Below are positions 8,081 to 14,547 of a stretch of 64,000 nucleotides of DNA, piece after piece (position 1 is the first letter of the stretch; every line of letters starts with the position of its first letter). The translations under genes were made by a program, and so were the position numbers. Origin of the DNA: an uncultured Clostridia bacterium (lineage in GTDB: Bacteria; Bacillota; Clostridia; Christensenellales; Borkfalkiaceae); assembly GCA_949290575.1 (NCBI GenBank), contig CASESJ010000001.1:310001-374000 (forward strand), given 5' to 3'. The notes under the pieces are model-generated. The model made no database searches. It was not told the DNA's origin and saw nothing but the letters and a program-made list of their open reading frames with translations.

Positions 8081-8299
8081 ATGAATATTTTTTCGCAGTT
8101 TGGCGGCTGCAACAGCTGCCTTTGGATACTCATTCTGTTGCTCATAGCGGCGAGCTGTGCAGATAACGGGCTTGAAAGCGTGCTTTCCGGCAGTTGCACA
8201 CCCATACTCATCGCGCTCATTTACACCATGTGGAAAAACGGTACGCTGAGTAACTTTTTCTGCGGTAACGGCTGCGGTTGCGGCTGCAACTGCAACTGA
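8081..8299 (+). CDS. Small Cys-rich membrane-associated protein
   Basis: A 72-residue protein with an excellent AGGAGG Shine-Dalgarno. It has nine cysteines (about residues 10, 13, 26, 39, 61, 65, 67, 69, 71), a hydrophobic segment LWILILLLIAA (14-24), a second one PILIALIYTMW (41-51) and the tail CGNGCGCGCNCN. I know similar short proteins with GCGC-type tails in clostridial genomes but no established function. The alternating cysteine tail would suit metal or cluster binding, which is inference. It forms a one-gene unit with its own promoter, leader hairpin and terminator. Confidence 0.85.
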   Translation: MNIFSQFGGCNSCLWILILLLIAASCADNGLESVLSGSCTPILIALIYTMWKNGTLSNFFCGNGCGCGCNCN

Positions 8300-8300
8300 C

Positions 8301-8336
8301 AAAAAGCGGGCTGCCTTGAGGCAGCCCGCTTTAATT
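8301..8336. terminator. Bidirectional terminator between convergent genes
   Basis: Perfect 13-bp stem AAAGCGGGCTGCC/GGCAGCCCGCTTT (8303-8315 with 8320-8332) with a TTGA loop. T-rich sequence flanks it on both strands, so it serves the Cys-rich gene and the NUDIX gene. Confidence 0.9.
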
Positions 8337-8870
8337 TTATCTGAAAAACTTTTCTTTAAACCTGTAAAAACCTATTATCGTCTTTGCGTCCTTTATGCGT
8401 CCGTCATCTATCATCGCGCCGACCTCTCCGACCGAAAAGAACTCAACGTTGAGAAATTCTCCCTCGTCAAGGTTTTGCCCGCAGAACTGAGCCTCGTCGA
8501 CATAAAAAATATGAATAATTTCGTCCGTATAGCCCGGAGTAGGATAAATCTCGGCAAGAGGTATTATTTTTTTCGCTCTGAAACCTGTCTCCTCTTCAAG
8601 TTCCCTCAGCGCAGAAACGTCAGCCCTCTCGCCCTCGTTGAGTTTTCCCGCAGGAATTTCATACAGTTCCTCTCCGTAGAGATAGCGGAACTGCCTTACA
8701 AGCGCGATTTTGCCGTCGCGGTTAAAAAGTACCGCCGCGCCGCCGCTGTGCCGCACGCATTCGCGGAATGAGTGACTTCCGTCGGGAAGTTCGACCTCGT
8801 CCCTTTCTACTTTAAAAATTCTGCCGTCGAAAACACGGCTGGAAGAAAGCTTTTTTTCCGTAAAACTCAT
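8337..8870 (-). CDS. NUDIX hydrolase, ADP-ribose pyrophosphatase type
   Basis: A 177-residue protein that probably hydrolyses ADP-ribose or a related nucleotide sugar. The NUDIX box is complete, starting at GKLNEGERADVSALRELEEE and ending TGF, and the preceding strand ALVRQFRYLYGEELYEIPAG is typical of the ADP-ribose pyrophosphatase subgroup (NudF/YqkG). Its ATG overlaps the stop codon of the upstream gene by 4 bases. Confidence 0.92.
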   Translation of the reverse strand: MSFTEKKLSSSRVFDGRIFKVERDEVELPDGSHSFRECVRHSGGAAVLFNRDGKIALVRQFRYLYGEELYEIPAGKLNEGERADVSALRELEEETGFRAKKIIPLAEIYPTPGYTDEIIHIFYVDEAQFCGQNLDEGEFLNVEFFSVGEVGAMIDDGRIKDAKTIIGFYRFKEKFFR

Positions 8871-9634
8871 TCTGCGCTCTCGTATTCTTCAATACTCTCA
8901 AACAACGTTCCGACATTCTGACTTATACTGTTATTATATAATATGTAATAGTTATATCCGCAAACCAGAGCATTTGCAAGTTCAAAATTGCCGCTTTTAA
9001 GCGACTTCTCGATTTCGGAAAGCATTTTATATCCCGCCTCTTTGTCCTCCGCAGGAATGGAACTCTCAAGTATAAACTGCTTTTCCTGCGCAATAAGAAG
9101 CGAGATGCCCGAAAACATCCGAGCGCGTGCAGGGTCAGGCTGAGACGCAGGCTGAGTTTCATCTTCAACGCTCGGAGCTTCAACTCCTCCGTCTTCCGCC
9201 AACTCCTTTGCAAACACAGACCTGATAATCTTTTCGAGATTATCTATAATTAAGTCGCAGAATGCGTAGTAGCTGCCGTAAAAACTGCCGTCGTCAGAAA
9301 AATACTTCTGCAAAAACCAGTTGAAATTGATAGTATCCCTGTCGATTTCGACGAGCAGACAGAATATGAAAGCCAGTTTATCCTGCGCTGCCTCCGGCAA
9401 AATGACAACGCCTTTGTTGTTGAAGCCGTCGGAAACATCCAGAAGGCACTGAGCTTTTGCGGTCAGATAATCGAATTCAACAGATACCGAAGTGAAAAGC
9501 TGATACAGCGTGCGACTGTTGACAATAGATTTCAAAAGGTCCTTGATTTTAGTCGTCGCCATTATGAATTTACAATTTTTGACTTCTTCGCACTTTTCCA
9601 AAAAATCTTTTAATTGCCCTCTTACGTCTTCCAT
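8867..9634 (-). CDS. Protein of unknown function
   Basis: A 255-residue soluble, mostly helical protein with no family I recognise. Residues about 1-145 and 175-255 look like two helical regions joined by an acidic, Pro/Ser-rich linker (EDGGVEAPSVEDETQPASQP). No signal peptide or catalytic motif is evident. AAAGGTG precedes the ATG. It is coupled by a 4-base ATGA overlap to the NUDIX gene, so a role alongside it is possible but unproven. Confidence 0.75.
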   Translation of the reverse strand: MEDVRGQLKDFLEKCEEVKNCKFIMATTKIKDLLKSIVNSRTLYQLFTSVSVEFDYLTAKAQCLLDVSDGFNNKGVVILPEAAQDKLAFIFCLLVEIDRDTINFNWFLQKYFSDDGSFYGSYYAFCDLIIDNLEKIIRSVFAKELAEDGGVEAPSVEDETQPASQPDPARARMFSGISLLIAQEKQFILESSIPAEDKEAGYKMLSEIEKSLKSGNFELANALVCGYNYYILYNNSISQNVGTLFESIEEYESAE

Positions 9635-9709
9635 TTTTACACCTTTCGACTGATTTTATACTATTATATCACAAAGCTCGGCAAAATAAAATATTTTAAG
9701 GCAAATATC

Positions 9710-9738
9710 TTGATTTTAAACAAATAATTATGTATAAT
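9710..9738 (+). promoter_or_regulatory. Promoter of the DUF4364-TSCPD pair
   Basis: TTGATT (9710-9715) and TATAAT (9733-9738) with 17-base spacing, predicting transcription from about 9745. Confidence 0.65.
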
Positions 9739-9779
9739 AACTGTACTTTTCTTTTAAGGAGCAGACTTTATTTACTTTT

Positions 9780-10304
9780 ATGATTAAATCGGGCGAAACT
9801 TCCATCAATAAATTAATAATACTTTTCGTTTTCGATAAAATGGAAAGCGCCCTGTCGGAAAGGACGATTGTGGACATGTGCTCATCTTCTAACGAATGGA
9901 TGGGCTACATGGACTGCGTAAACGTTATACATAAGTTGCTTGACGACAATTTTATCTGCATAGTAAATGAAGACGACGACACGCTGTACACGATAACGCC
10001 CGACGGAAGAGAAACTCTTGCAAACTTTTACATAAATATCCCCAAGAGCGTAAGAGAAGAGATTTCAATCTTCGTAAAAAAGAACAGCGCGAAATACAGA
10101 AACAGACAGGAATGCCGCTCGGACTATTTTCAGAACAAGGACGGCACATATACTGTATTTTTGAAGATACTCGCTCCCGTTCAGCCCATGCTTGAGCTGA
10201 AATTTGTTGTTCCCGACAGAAAAACTGCGAACAAAATATATAAAAAATGGGAAGAAAAAGCCGCGGACGTATACTCTGTTATATACGAAAATCTCTGCGA
10301 CTGA
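9780..10304 (+). CDS. DUF4364 family protein
   Basis: A 174-residue protein of the clostridial DUF4364 family. The N-terminal half (INKLIILFVFDKMESALSER to TITPDGRETLANF) has the shape of a winged helix, so a DNA-binding role is plausible but not established. An AAGGAG lies 18 bases ahead of the ATG, unusually far, yet no in-frame ATG, GTG or TTG lies between them. Followed by a TSCPD-domain gene in the same unit. Confidence 0.85.
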   Translation: MIKSGETSINKLIILFVFDKMESALSERTIVDMCSSSNEWMGYMDCVNVIHKLLDDNFICIVNEDDDTLYTITPDGRETLANFYINIPKSVREEISIFVKKNSAKYRNRQECRSDYFQNKDGTYTVFLKILAPVQPMLELKFVVPDRKTANKIYKKWEEKAADVYSVIYENLCD

Positions 10305-10344
10305 CCAGATTTACAGGACAGCTCACGCTGCGAGGAGGAAAATA

Positions 10345-10608
10345 ATGTTTACTTACCAGACAAAAGGCACATGCTCGAGACAGATTTATTTCGAAGTCGA
10401 CGAGCAGAACAAACTTCACAACGTAAAATTCGTAGGCGGTTGCAGCGGCAACCTTCAGGGCATAAGCAGATTGGTTGAAGGCAAGGACATAGACGAAGTC
10501 GAAAAACTTCTCTCCGGCGTGCTCTGCCGCAACAACACCTCCTGCCCCGACCAGCTTTCAAAAGCTATCGGCGAATATAAAAAGACCAAATCTGCCTGTG
10601 CGCAGTAA
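10345..10608 (+). CDS. TSCPD domain-containing protein (TIGR03905 type)
   Basis: An 87-residue protein consisting of one TSCPD domain with the motifs CSRQIYFEVD, GGCSGNLQGISRL and NTSCPDQLSKAI. The start at 10345 is set by AGGAGG 7 bases upstream; an upstream in-frame start would overlap the DUF4364 gene. The domain resembles the C-terminal part of vitamin B12-dependent ribonucleotide reductases, but the stand-alone form has no agreed function. It has several conserved cysteines. Confidence 0.92.
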   Translation: MFTYQTKGTCSRQIYFEVDEQNKLHNVKFVGGCSGNLQGISRLVEGKDIDEVEKLLSGVLCRNNTSCPDQLSKAIGEYKKTKSACAQ

Positions 10609-10625
10609 ATAACTTAAAAAAATTC

Positions 10626-10661
10626 TAAGGACCGACAAGATGACGTCGGTCCTTATTTTTT
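10626..10661 (+). terminator. Terminator after the TSCPD gene
   Basis: Stem TAAGGACCGAC/GTCGGTCCTTA (10626-10636 with 10645-10655) followed by six T. Confidence 0.9.
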
Positions 10662-10729
10662 GTCAATATTATCAATTATTTTACTATTTATGTCTGACAT
10701 AGTACTACATAAATATCAAAAATGTATGA

Positions 10730-11131
10730 TTATATGCAAGATTTAACCACTTTTTCAAAGTCGGACATATCATCTGAAAGCTGAAGATAGAAACACCTTC
10801 CCGCATACCCTGCCTCTTGCGTGTATCTTGAAAGGTTGAAACCTTTAAAGTTACCGACTACATTTACAAGCAGTTTTGAAAACGGCATATCGCAATGGCT
10901 CAACTGTGCGTCAAAAATAAATTCAACCCAAAGTCCGCTTTTAAGCTGTTCCTTCGTGTACTTATCTATACTTACACCGAATGCCGGCATTTCCAGCGCG
11001 CCATCCGTCATAGAGTTCCATGCCTCTATTATCTTTTTAAAATCATTATCTGAACTTTTCTTAATTATTTTCTGTCCTTCGCTGTATACAGCCAGAGAAC
11101 AGCAATTATTTATTATCTCTTTTATTTCCAT
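10730..11131 (-). CDS. Protein of unknown function
   Basis: A 133-residue soluble protein beginning MEIKEIINNCCSLAVYSEGQ and ending DFEKVVKSCI. I recognise no family. It looks like a compact alpha/beta domain with paired cysteines near the N-terminus. The ATG has no Shine-Dalgarno and starts 7 bases after the hairpin that follows nfnB, so expression may rely on read-through of the Nfn operon. Confidence 0.65.
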   Translation of the reverse strand: MEIKEIINNCCSLAVYSEGQKIIKKSSDNDFKKIIEAWNSMTDGALEMPAFGVSIDKYTKEQLKSGLWVEFIFDAQLSHCDMPFSKLLVNVVGNFKGFNLSRYTQEAGYAGRCFYLQLSDDMSDFEKVVKSCI

Positions 11132-11138
11132 ATTATTA

Positions 11139-11162
11139 TTGCGGGCGCAGACGCGCCCGCAA
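11139..11162 (-). terminator. GC-rich hairpin after nfnB
   Basis: Perfect 10-bp stem TTGCGGGCGC/GCGCCCGCAA with a 4-base loop. The following minus-strand sequence is TAATAATATGG, not a T run, so termination is probably partial, or the hairpin protects the 3' end. Confidence 0.5.
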
Positions 11163-11179
11163 ATCCTCTGATTATATTA

Positions 11180-12592
11180 TTAAGCTTTTGATAAAATATA
11201 TTCATCTATTGCCTTAGCCGCGGTTTTTCCCGCACCCATAGCAAGAATTACTGTTGCCGCGCCCGTTACAGCATCGCCGCCTGCATAGACACCCTCTTTG
11301 GAGGTTTTTCCGTTCTCATCAACTATTATTCCTCCGTGCTTATTCACATCGAGACCGCCCGTCGTGCTCTTGATAAGCGGGTTCGGACTTGTGCCGATGG
11401 ACATAATCACGCAATCAACAGGAATAACGTATTCGCTTCCCGGAATTTCCACAGGTCTTCTTCTGCCCTTTTCATCAGGCTCGCCCAGCTGACACTTTAT
11501 GACCTTAATGCCCGTAACAAAGCCGTTTTTAGGGTCGCGCCTGTCGTCAGGATTTCTGTATCCGAGTATTTCCACGGGGTTATTGAGAATTCTGAACTCA
11601 ATACCCTCTTCTTCAGCGTGTTCAACTTCCTCTTTTCTCGCGGGAATTTCTTCCATTGAGCGACGATAAACTATGTACACATGCTCTGCGCCAAGCCTCA
11701 GTGCCGTGCGCGCAGCGTCCATTGCAACGTTGCCTCCGCCGACTACAGCCACGTTCTTTGCATGCATTACGGGCGTATGGCTGTTCTTGTTGTACGCCTT
11801 CATGAGATTGCTTCTTGTGAGGAACTCGTTGGCGGAATACACACCCTTGTAGCTCTCGCCTGGAATGCCCATAAATCTCGGAAGCCCGGCACCAGAACCG
11901 ATAAATACTGCCTCATAGCCGTCTTCAAAGAGCTCGTCTACGGTAAGCGTCTTGCCCACAACGACGTTAGTTTGTATCTCTACGCCGTACTTTTTGAGCG
12001 TTTCAACTTCCTTTTCAACTATCGCTTTGGGAAGTCTGAATTCGGGTATACCGTATACAAGCACGCCGCCTGCGGTATGCAACGCCTCGTAAACAGTCAC
12101 TTTATAGCCCTTTTTCGCAAGGTCGCCCGCACAGGCAAGACCAGAAGGTCCTGAACCTATAACGGCAACTTTGTGACCGTTTGAAGGCGGAACGGCTATT
12201 TCGCCCTTAAAATTGTTGTTGTGATAATCTGCGACGAAACGCTCGAGCCTGCCTATTCCGACGGGCTCAAACTTTATGCCCAGCGTGCATTTACTCTCGC
12301 ACTGCGTCTCCTGAGGGCAAACTCTGCCACAGACCGCAGGAAGAGACGACGACTGAGAAATTATGCAATACGCGCCTTCAAAATCTCCCTCTTTGATTTT
12401 TGAGATGAATGAAGGAATATTGATATTTACAGGACAGCCGTCTATGCAGGGATGATTTTTGCATTCAAGACATCTTTTTGCCTCGGCAACGGCAATTTCC
12501 GGAGTATAGCCGAGAGCTACCTCGCTGAAATTTCTTGCCCTTACTTCGGGTTCCTGCACGGGCATTTCGTGTTTATGAGGTTGAATAGCCAT
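11180..12592 (-). CDS. nfnB: NfnB: large subunit of ferredoxin-NAD(P) transhydrogenase (GltD-like)
   Basis: A 470-residue flavoprotein. The N-terminal iron-sulfur region carries CLECKNHPCIDGCPV and GRVCPQETQCESKC, ligands for two [4Fe-4S] clusters. It is followed by two dinucleotide-binding motifs, AVIGSGPSGLACAGDLAKKG for FAD and AVVGGGNVAMDAARTALRLG for NADPH. Alone it resembles the glutamate synthase small subunit, but the adjoining NfnA gene (1-base overlap) identifies the pair as NfnAB. In anaerobes this complex couples NADH and reduced ferredoxin to NADP+ reduction by electron bifurcation. It supplies NADPH to a fermentative metabolism. Confidence 0.9.
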   Translation of the reverse strand: MAIQPHKHEMPVQEPEVRARNFSEVALGYTPEIAVAEAKRCLECKNHPCIDGCPVNINIPSFISKIKEGDFEGAYCIISQSSSLPAVCGRVCPQETQCESKCTLGIKFEPVGIGRLERFVADYHNNNFKGEIAVPPSNGHKVAVIGSGPSGLACAGDLAKKGYKVTVYEALHTAGGVLVYGIPEFRLPKAIVEKEVETLKKYGVEIQTNVVVGKTLTVDELFEDGYEAVFIGSGAGLPRFMGIPGESYKGVYSANEFLTRSNLMKAYNKNSHTPVMHAKNVAVVGGGNVAMDAARTALRLGAEHVYIVYRRSMEEIPARKEEVEHAEEEGIEFRILNNPVEILGYRNPDDRRDPKNGFVTGIKVIKCQLGEPDEKGRRRPVEIPGSEYVIPVDCVIMSIGTSPNPLIKSTTGGLDVNKHGGIIVDENGKTSKEGVYAGGDAVTGAATVILAMGAGKTAAKAIDEYILSKA

Positions 12593-13434
12593 TATTTTAC
12601 CTCCTTTCTGAAGAGATTACAGTTCTCTTCGCGCTCGTGTCTTTCAAAATCGGAATACATCGTTGCTCTTTCCATAGCCTCGTCGAAGTCAACCTCAAAG
12701 CCGTCAAAATCGGGTCCGTCCACGCAGGCAAATTTTGTTTTGCCGCCGACGGTAAGACGGCAACCGCCGCACATTCCCGTTCCGTCAATCATTATGGGGT
12801 TCATGGAAACCGTAGTCTTAACTCCGAAAGGCTTTGTCGTCGCAACGACAAACTTCATCATAATAAGCGGTCCTATAGTTATAACTTCGTCATAGTTTTC
12901 TCCGCTTTCGATAGCTTCCTTCAGAGGCACCGTCACTACGCCCTGTCTGCCGTAACTGCCATCATCCGTCATAATCGTAAACTTGTCAGAACAAGCCCTG
13001 AACTCATCCTCCAAAATGACGAGATCTTTGTTTCTGAAACCGACAATCGAATGTACTTCCGCGCCGAGCTCATGAAATCTCTGTGCCACGGGGAGCGCGA
13101 TTGCGCAGCCCACGCCGCCGCCGACGATGCAGACTTTTTTGATGCCGTCCGTCTTGGTGGGGCAACCGAGAGGTCCGACAAAATCTTCTATGTATTCACC
13201 CTCTTCTTTTGCGTTGAGAGCCATAGTTGTTCCGCCTACTACCTGAAAAATAATTTTTACCGTTCCGGCGTCTTTGTCGCAACCTGCTATCGTGAGGGGA
13301 ATTCTCTCTCCGTCCTTGTCAACGCGCAGAATAATAAACTGACCCGCCTGCCCCTTATTGGCAACGAGCGGCGCGCTTACATCCATCATTGTCACTGTAG
13401 GGTTCAATACGCGTTTTTTTGCAATTTTATACAT
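12592..13434 (-). CDS. nfnA: NfnA: small subunit of ferredoxin-NAD(P) transhydrogenase
   Basis: A 280-residue ferredoxin-NADP reductase-like protein of the sulfide dehydrogenase/dihydroorotate dehydrogenase electron-transfer family. The N-terminal flavin domain is followed by an NAD motif (CIVGGGVGCAIALPVAQRF). A C-terminal [2Fe-2S] site is visible in GTGMCGGCRLTV plus FACVDGPDFDG. Its stop overlaps the nfnB start, so the subunits are translationally coupled. The 85-residue gene ending at 13435 abuts it directly upstream. Confidence 0.9.
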   Translation of the reverse strand: MYKIAKKRVLNPTVTMMDVSAPLVANKGQAGQFIILRVDKDGERIPLTIAGCDKDAGTVKIIFQVVGGTTMALNAKEEGEYIEDFVGPLGCPTKTDGIKKVCIVGGGVGCAIALPVAQRFHELGAEVHSIVGFRNKDLVILEDEFRACSDKFTIMTDDGSYGRQGVVTVPLKEAIESGENYDEVITIGPLIMMKFVVATTKPFGVKTTVSMNPIMIDGTGMCGGCRLTVGGKTKFACVDGPDFDGFEVDFDEAMERATMYSDFERHEREENCNLFRKEVK

Positions 13435-13692
13435 TTATTTTATTTCTCCGTCTGATTTTATCAGTTTTTTTATGCTCTTTATCAGGTATAAAGGAAAGGG
13501 CGCGTTGTAATCTTCGGTAACTCTCACCTCTCTGATAACGCCCTCCTGAGTATGATTATGTCTGCCCAGAGGTGCAATTACCCTGTCACCGACGCATGCG
13601 CCGTCAAAATCGCAGACATACCAGTACAACATACCTTCGACGTTGGGGTCATCAGGAAATTCCACCCGAACAAAACACATTAAATCATACAT
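13435..13692 (-). CDS. Small protein heading the Nfn operon
   Basis: An 85-residue protein when started at the ATG at 13692 (MYDLMCFVRVEFP). The core GDRVIAPLGRHNHTQEGVIREV resembles the small beta-barrel at the N-terminus of primosomal protein PriA, but this is a resemblance only. A further in-frame TTG at 13728 is actually the -35 box and is not a credible start. No Shine-Dalgarno precedes the ATG, which falls where transcription is predicted to begin. The next gene, nfnA, starts directly after the stop codon. Confidence 0.65.
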   Translation of the reverse strand: MYDLMCFVRVEFPDDPNVEGMLYWYVCDFDGACVGDRVIAPLGRHNHTQEGVIREVRVTEDYNAPFPLYLIKSIKKLIKSDGEIK

Positions 13693-13699
13693 ACAAATA

Positions 13700-13728
13700 A
13701 TTATAAATGTTTTTGTAATAAATTGCAA
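13700..13728 (-). promoter_or_regulatory. Sigma-A promoter of the Nfn operon
   Basis: TTGCAA (13723-13728), 17-base spacer, TATAAT (13700-13705). The ATG at 13692 begins 7 bases after the -10 box, so transcription should start at or next to that A. The -35 box follows the upstream terminator at once. Confidence 0.75.
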
Positions 13729-13731
13729 TAA

Positions 13732-13761
13732 AATAAGACTTGCTTTTGAGCAAGTCTTATT
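13732..13761 (-). terminator. Terminator of the adhE-kinase unit
   Basis: Perfect 13-bp stem AATAAGACTTGCT/AGCAAGTCTTATT with a 4-base loop, followed on the minus strand by T-rich sequence. Confidence 0.85.
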
Positions 13762-13784
13762 ATTAAATATATCATTTAACGCTA

Positions 13785-14534
13785 TTATTCGTAATCGACG
13801 ACGTCAATCCATCTGTGAAGGAATTCCTCTTCGTTCTTCTTAGCCGCCGTCAGTCTGGAAGCAGCCACTATAGGTATCCACTTCTGCACATACTGTTTTG
13901 CCGTATCGCTCTTCTTGCAGTACAGACTGAGGTACTTTTCTGCGAGCTTTTCTTTACCGTTCAGATAGAACAGAAGATACGACCTGGCAACGTCTGCGGA
14001 CGCATTGCCCTGCGTGGCATGCGACCAGTCGATTATATAAGGTGTGCCGTCGGCAGTTATGATTATATTGCTGGGATTGAAGTCGCCGTGGCAGAGATTG
14101 TAGTGTTTGGGAAGAGCGTCAAGTCTGGTATGGAGCTCATATCTTATGGTAGCGTCAAGTCCCGTCGCGCTTATCTTTGCCTGCATTTTGTCCTTAAGCT
14201 TGTTGAGCATGGGCACTTTCTTCGAAAGAACGGTGCGCTGAAGATTTACAAACATTTCAATGTATTCGTCCTCTTTTTCGGGATGGTCAGCCATCATCTT
14301 TTCAAGAGTTACACCCTCTATATAGTCCATAACGATAGACCACTTTCCGTCGACGACCTGCACTGCGCGTATCTTGGGAATGCAGAGGTCTGTCTCCTCC
14401 ACGCGCGCCTGATTGAGAGCTTCGTTCAGAATGTTAGCCTTGGAATAATCTGCGTCGAATTCCTTGATTGCGCTATCGCCGTCGCGATAGAGCTTTTTAC
14501 CGGGCATTTCTGCAACAAGAATTTTTTCACTCAT
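13785..14534 (-). CDS. Aminoglycoside phosphotransferase/choline kinase-fold protein
   Basis: A 249-residue small-molecule kinase homologue. Motifs visible are the catalytic loop LCHGDFNPSNIII and the metal-binding YIIDWSHA, corresponding to Brenner and DFG-like motifs. The lysine strand is probably SAIKEFDAD. The start at 14534 (MSEKILVAE) is chosen because GGAGG lies 8 bases upstream; that GGAGG sits next to the adhE stop, so the gene is probably translated from the adhE message. Substrate unknown; the link to adhE does not by itself imply antibiotic resistance. Confidence 0.85.
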   Translation of the reverse strand: MSEKILVAEMPGKKLYRDGDSAIKEFDADYSKANILNEALNQARVEETDLCIPKIRAVQVVDGKWSIVMDYIEGVTLEKMMADHPEKEDEYIEMFVNLQRTVLSKKVPMLNKLKDKMQAKISATGLDATIRYELHTRLDALPKHYNLCHGDFNPSNIIITADGTPYIIDWSHATQGNASADVARSYLLFYLNGKEKLAEKYLSLYCKKSDTAKQYVQKWIPIVAASRLTAAKKNEEEFLHRWIDVVDYE

Positions 14535-14547
14535 AATTTTTTCCTCC

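Noticed and set aside
12637..13455. Long plus-strand reading frame of 272 codons opposite nfnA
   Set aside because: It mirrors nfnA codon for codon, has no plausible motif and no ribosome site. Similar long antisense frames opposite dnaE, thrS, tex, leuS and pepF were rejected for the same reason.
13693..13728. TTG start for the small protein ahead of nfnA
   Set aside because: That TTG is the first base triplet of the -35 hexamer TTGCAA, so it would lie upstream of the transcription start.
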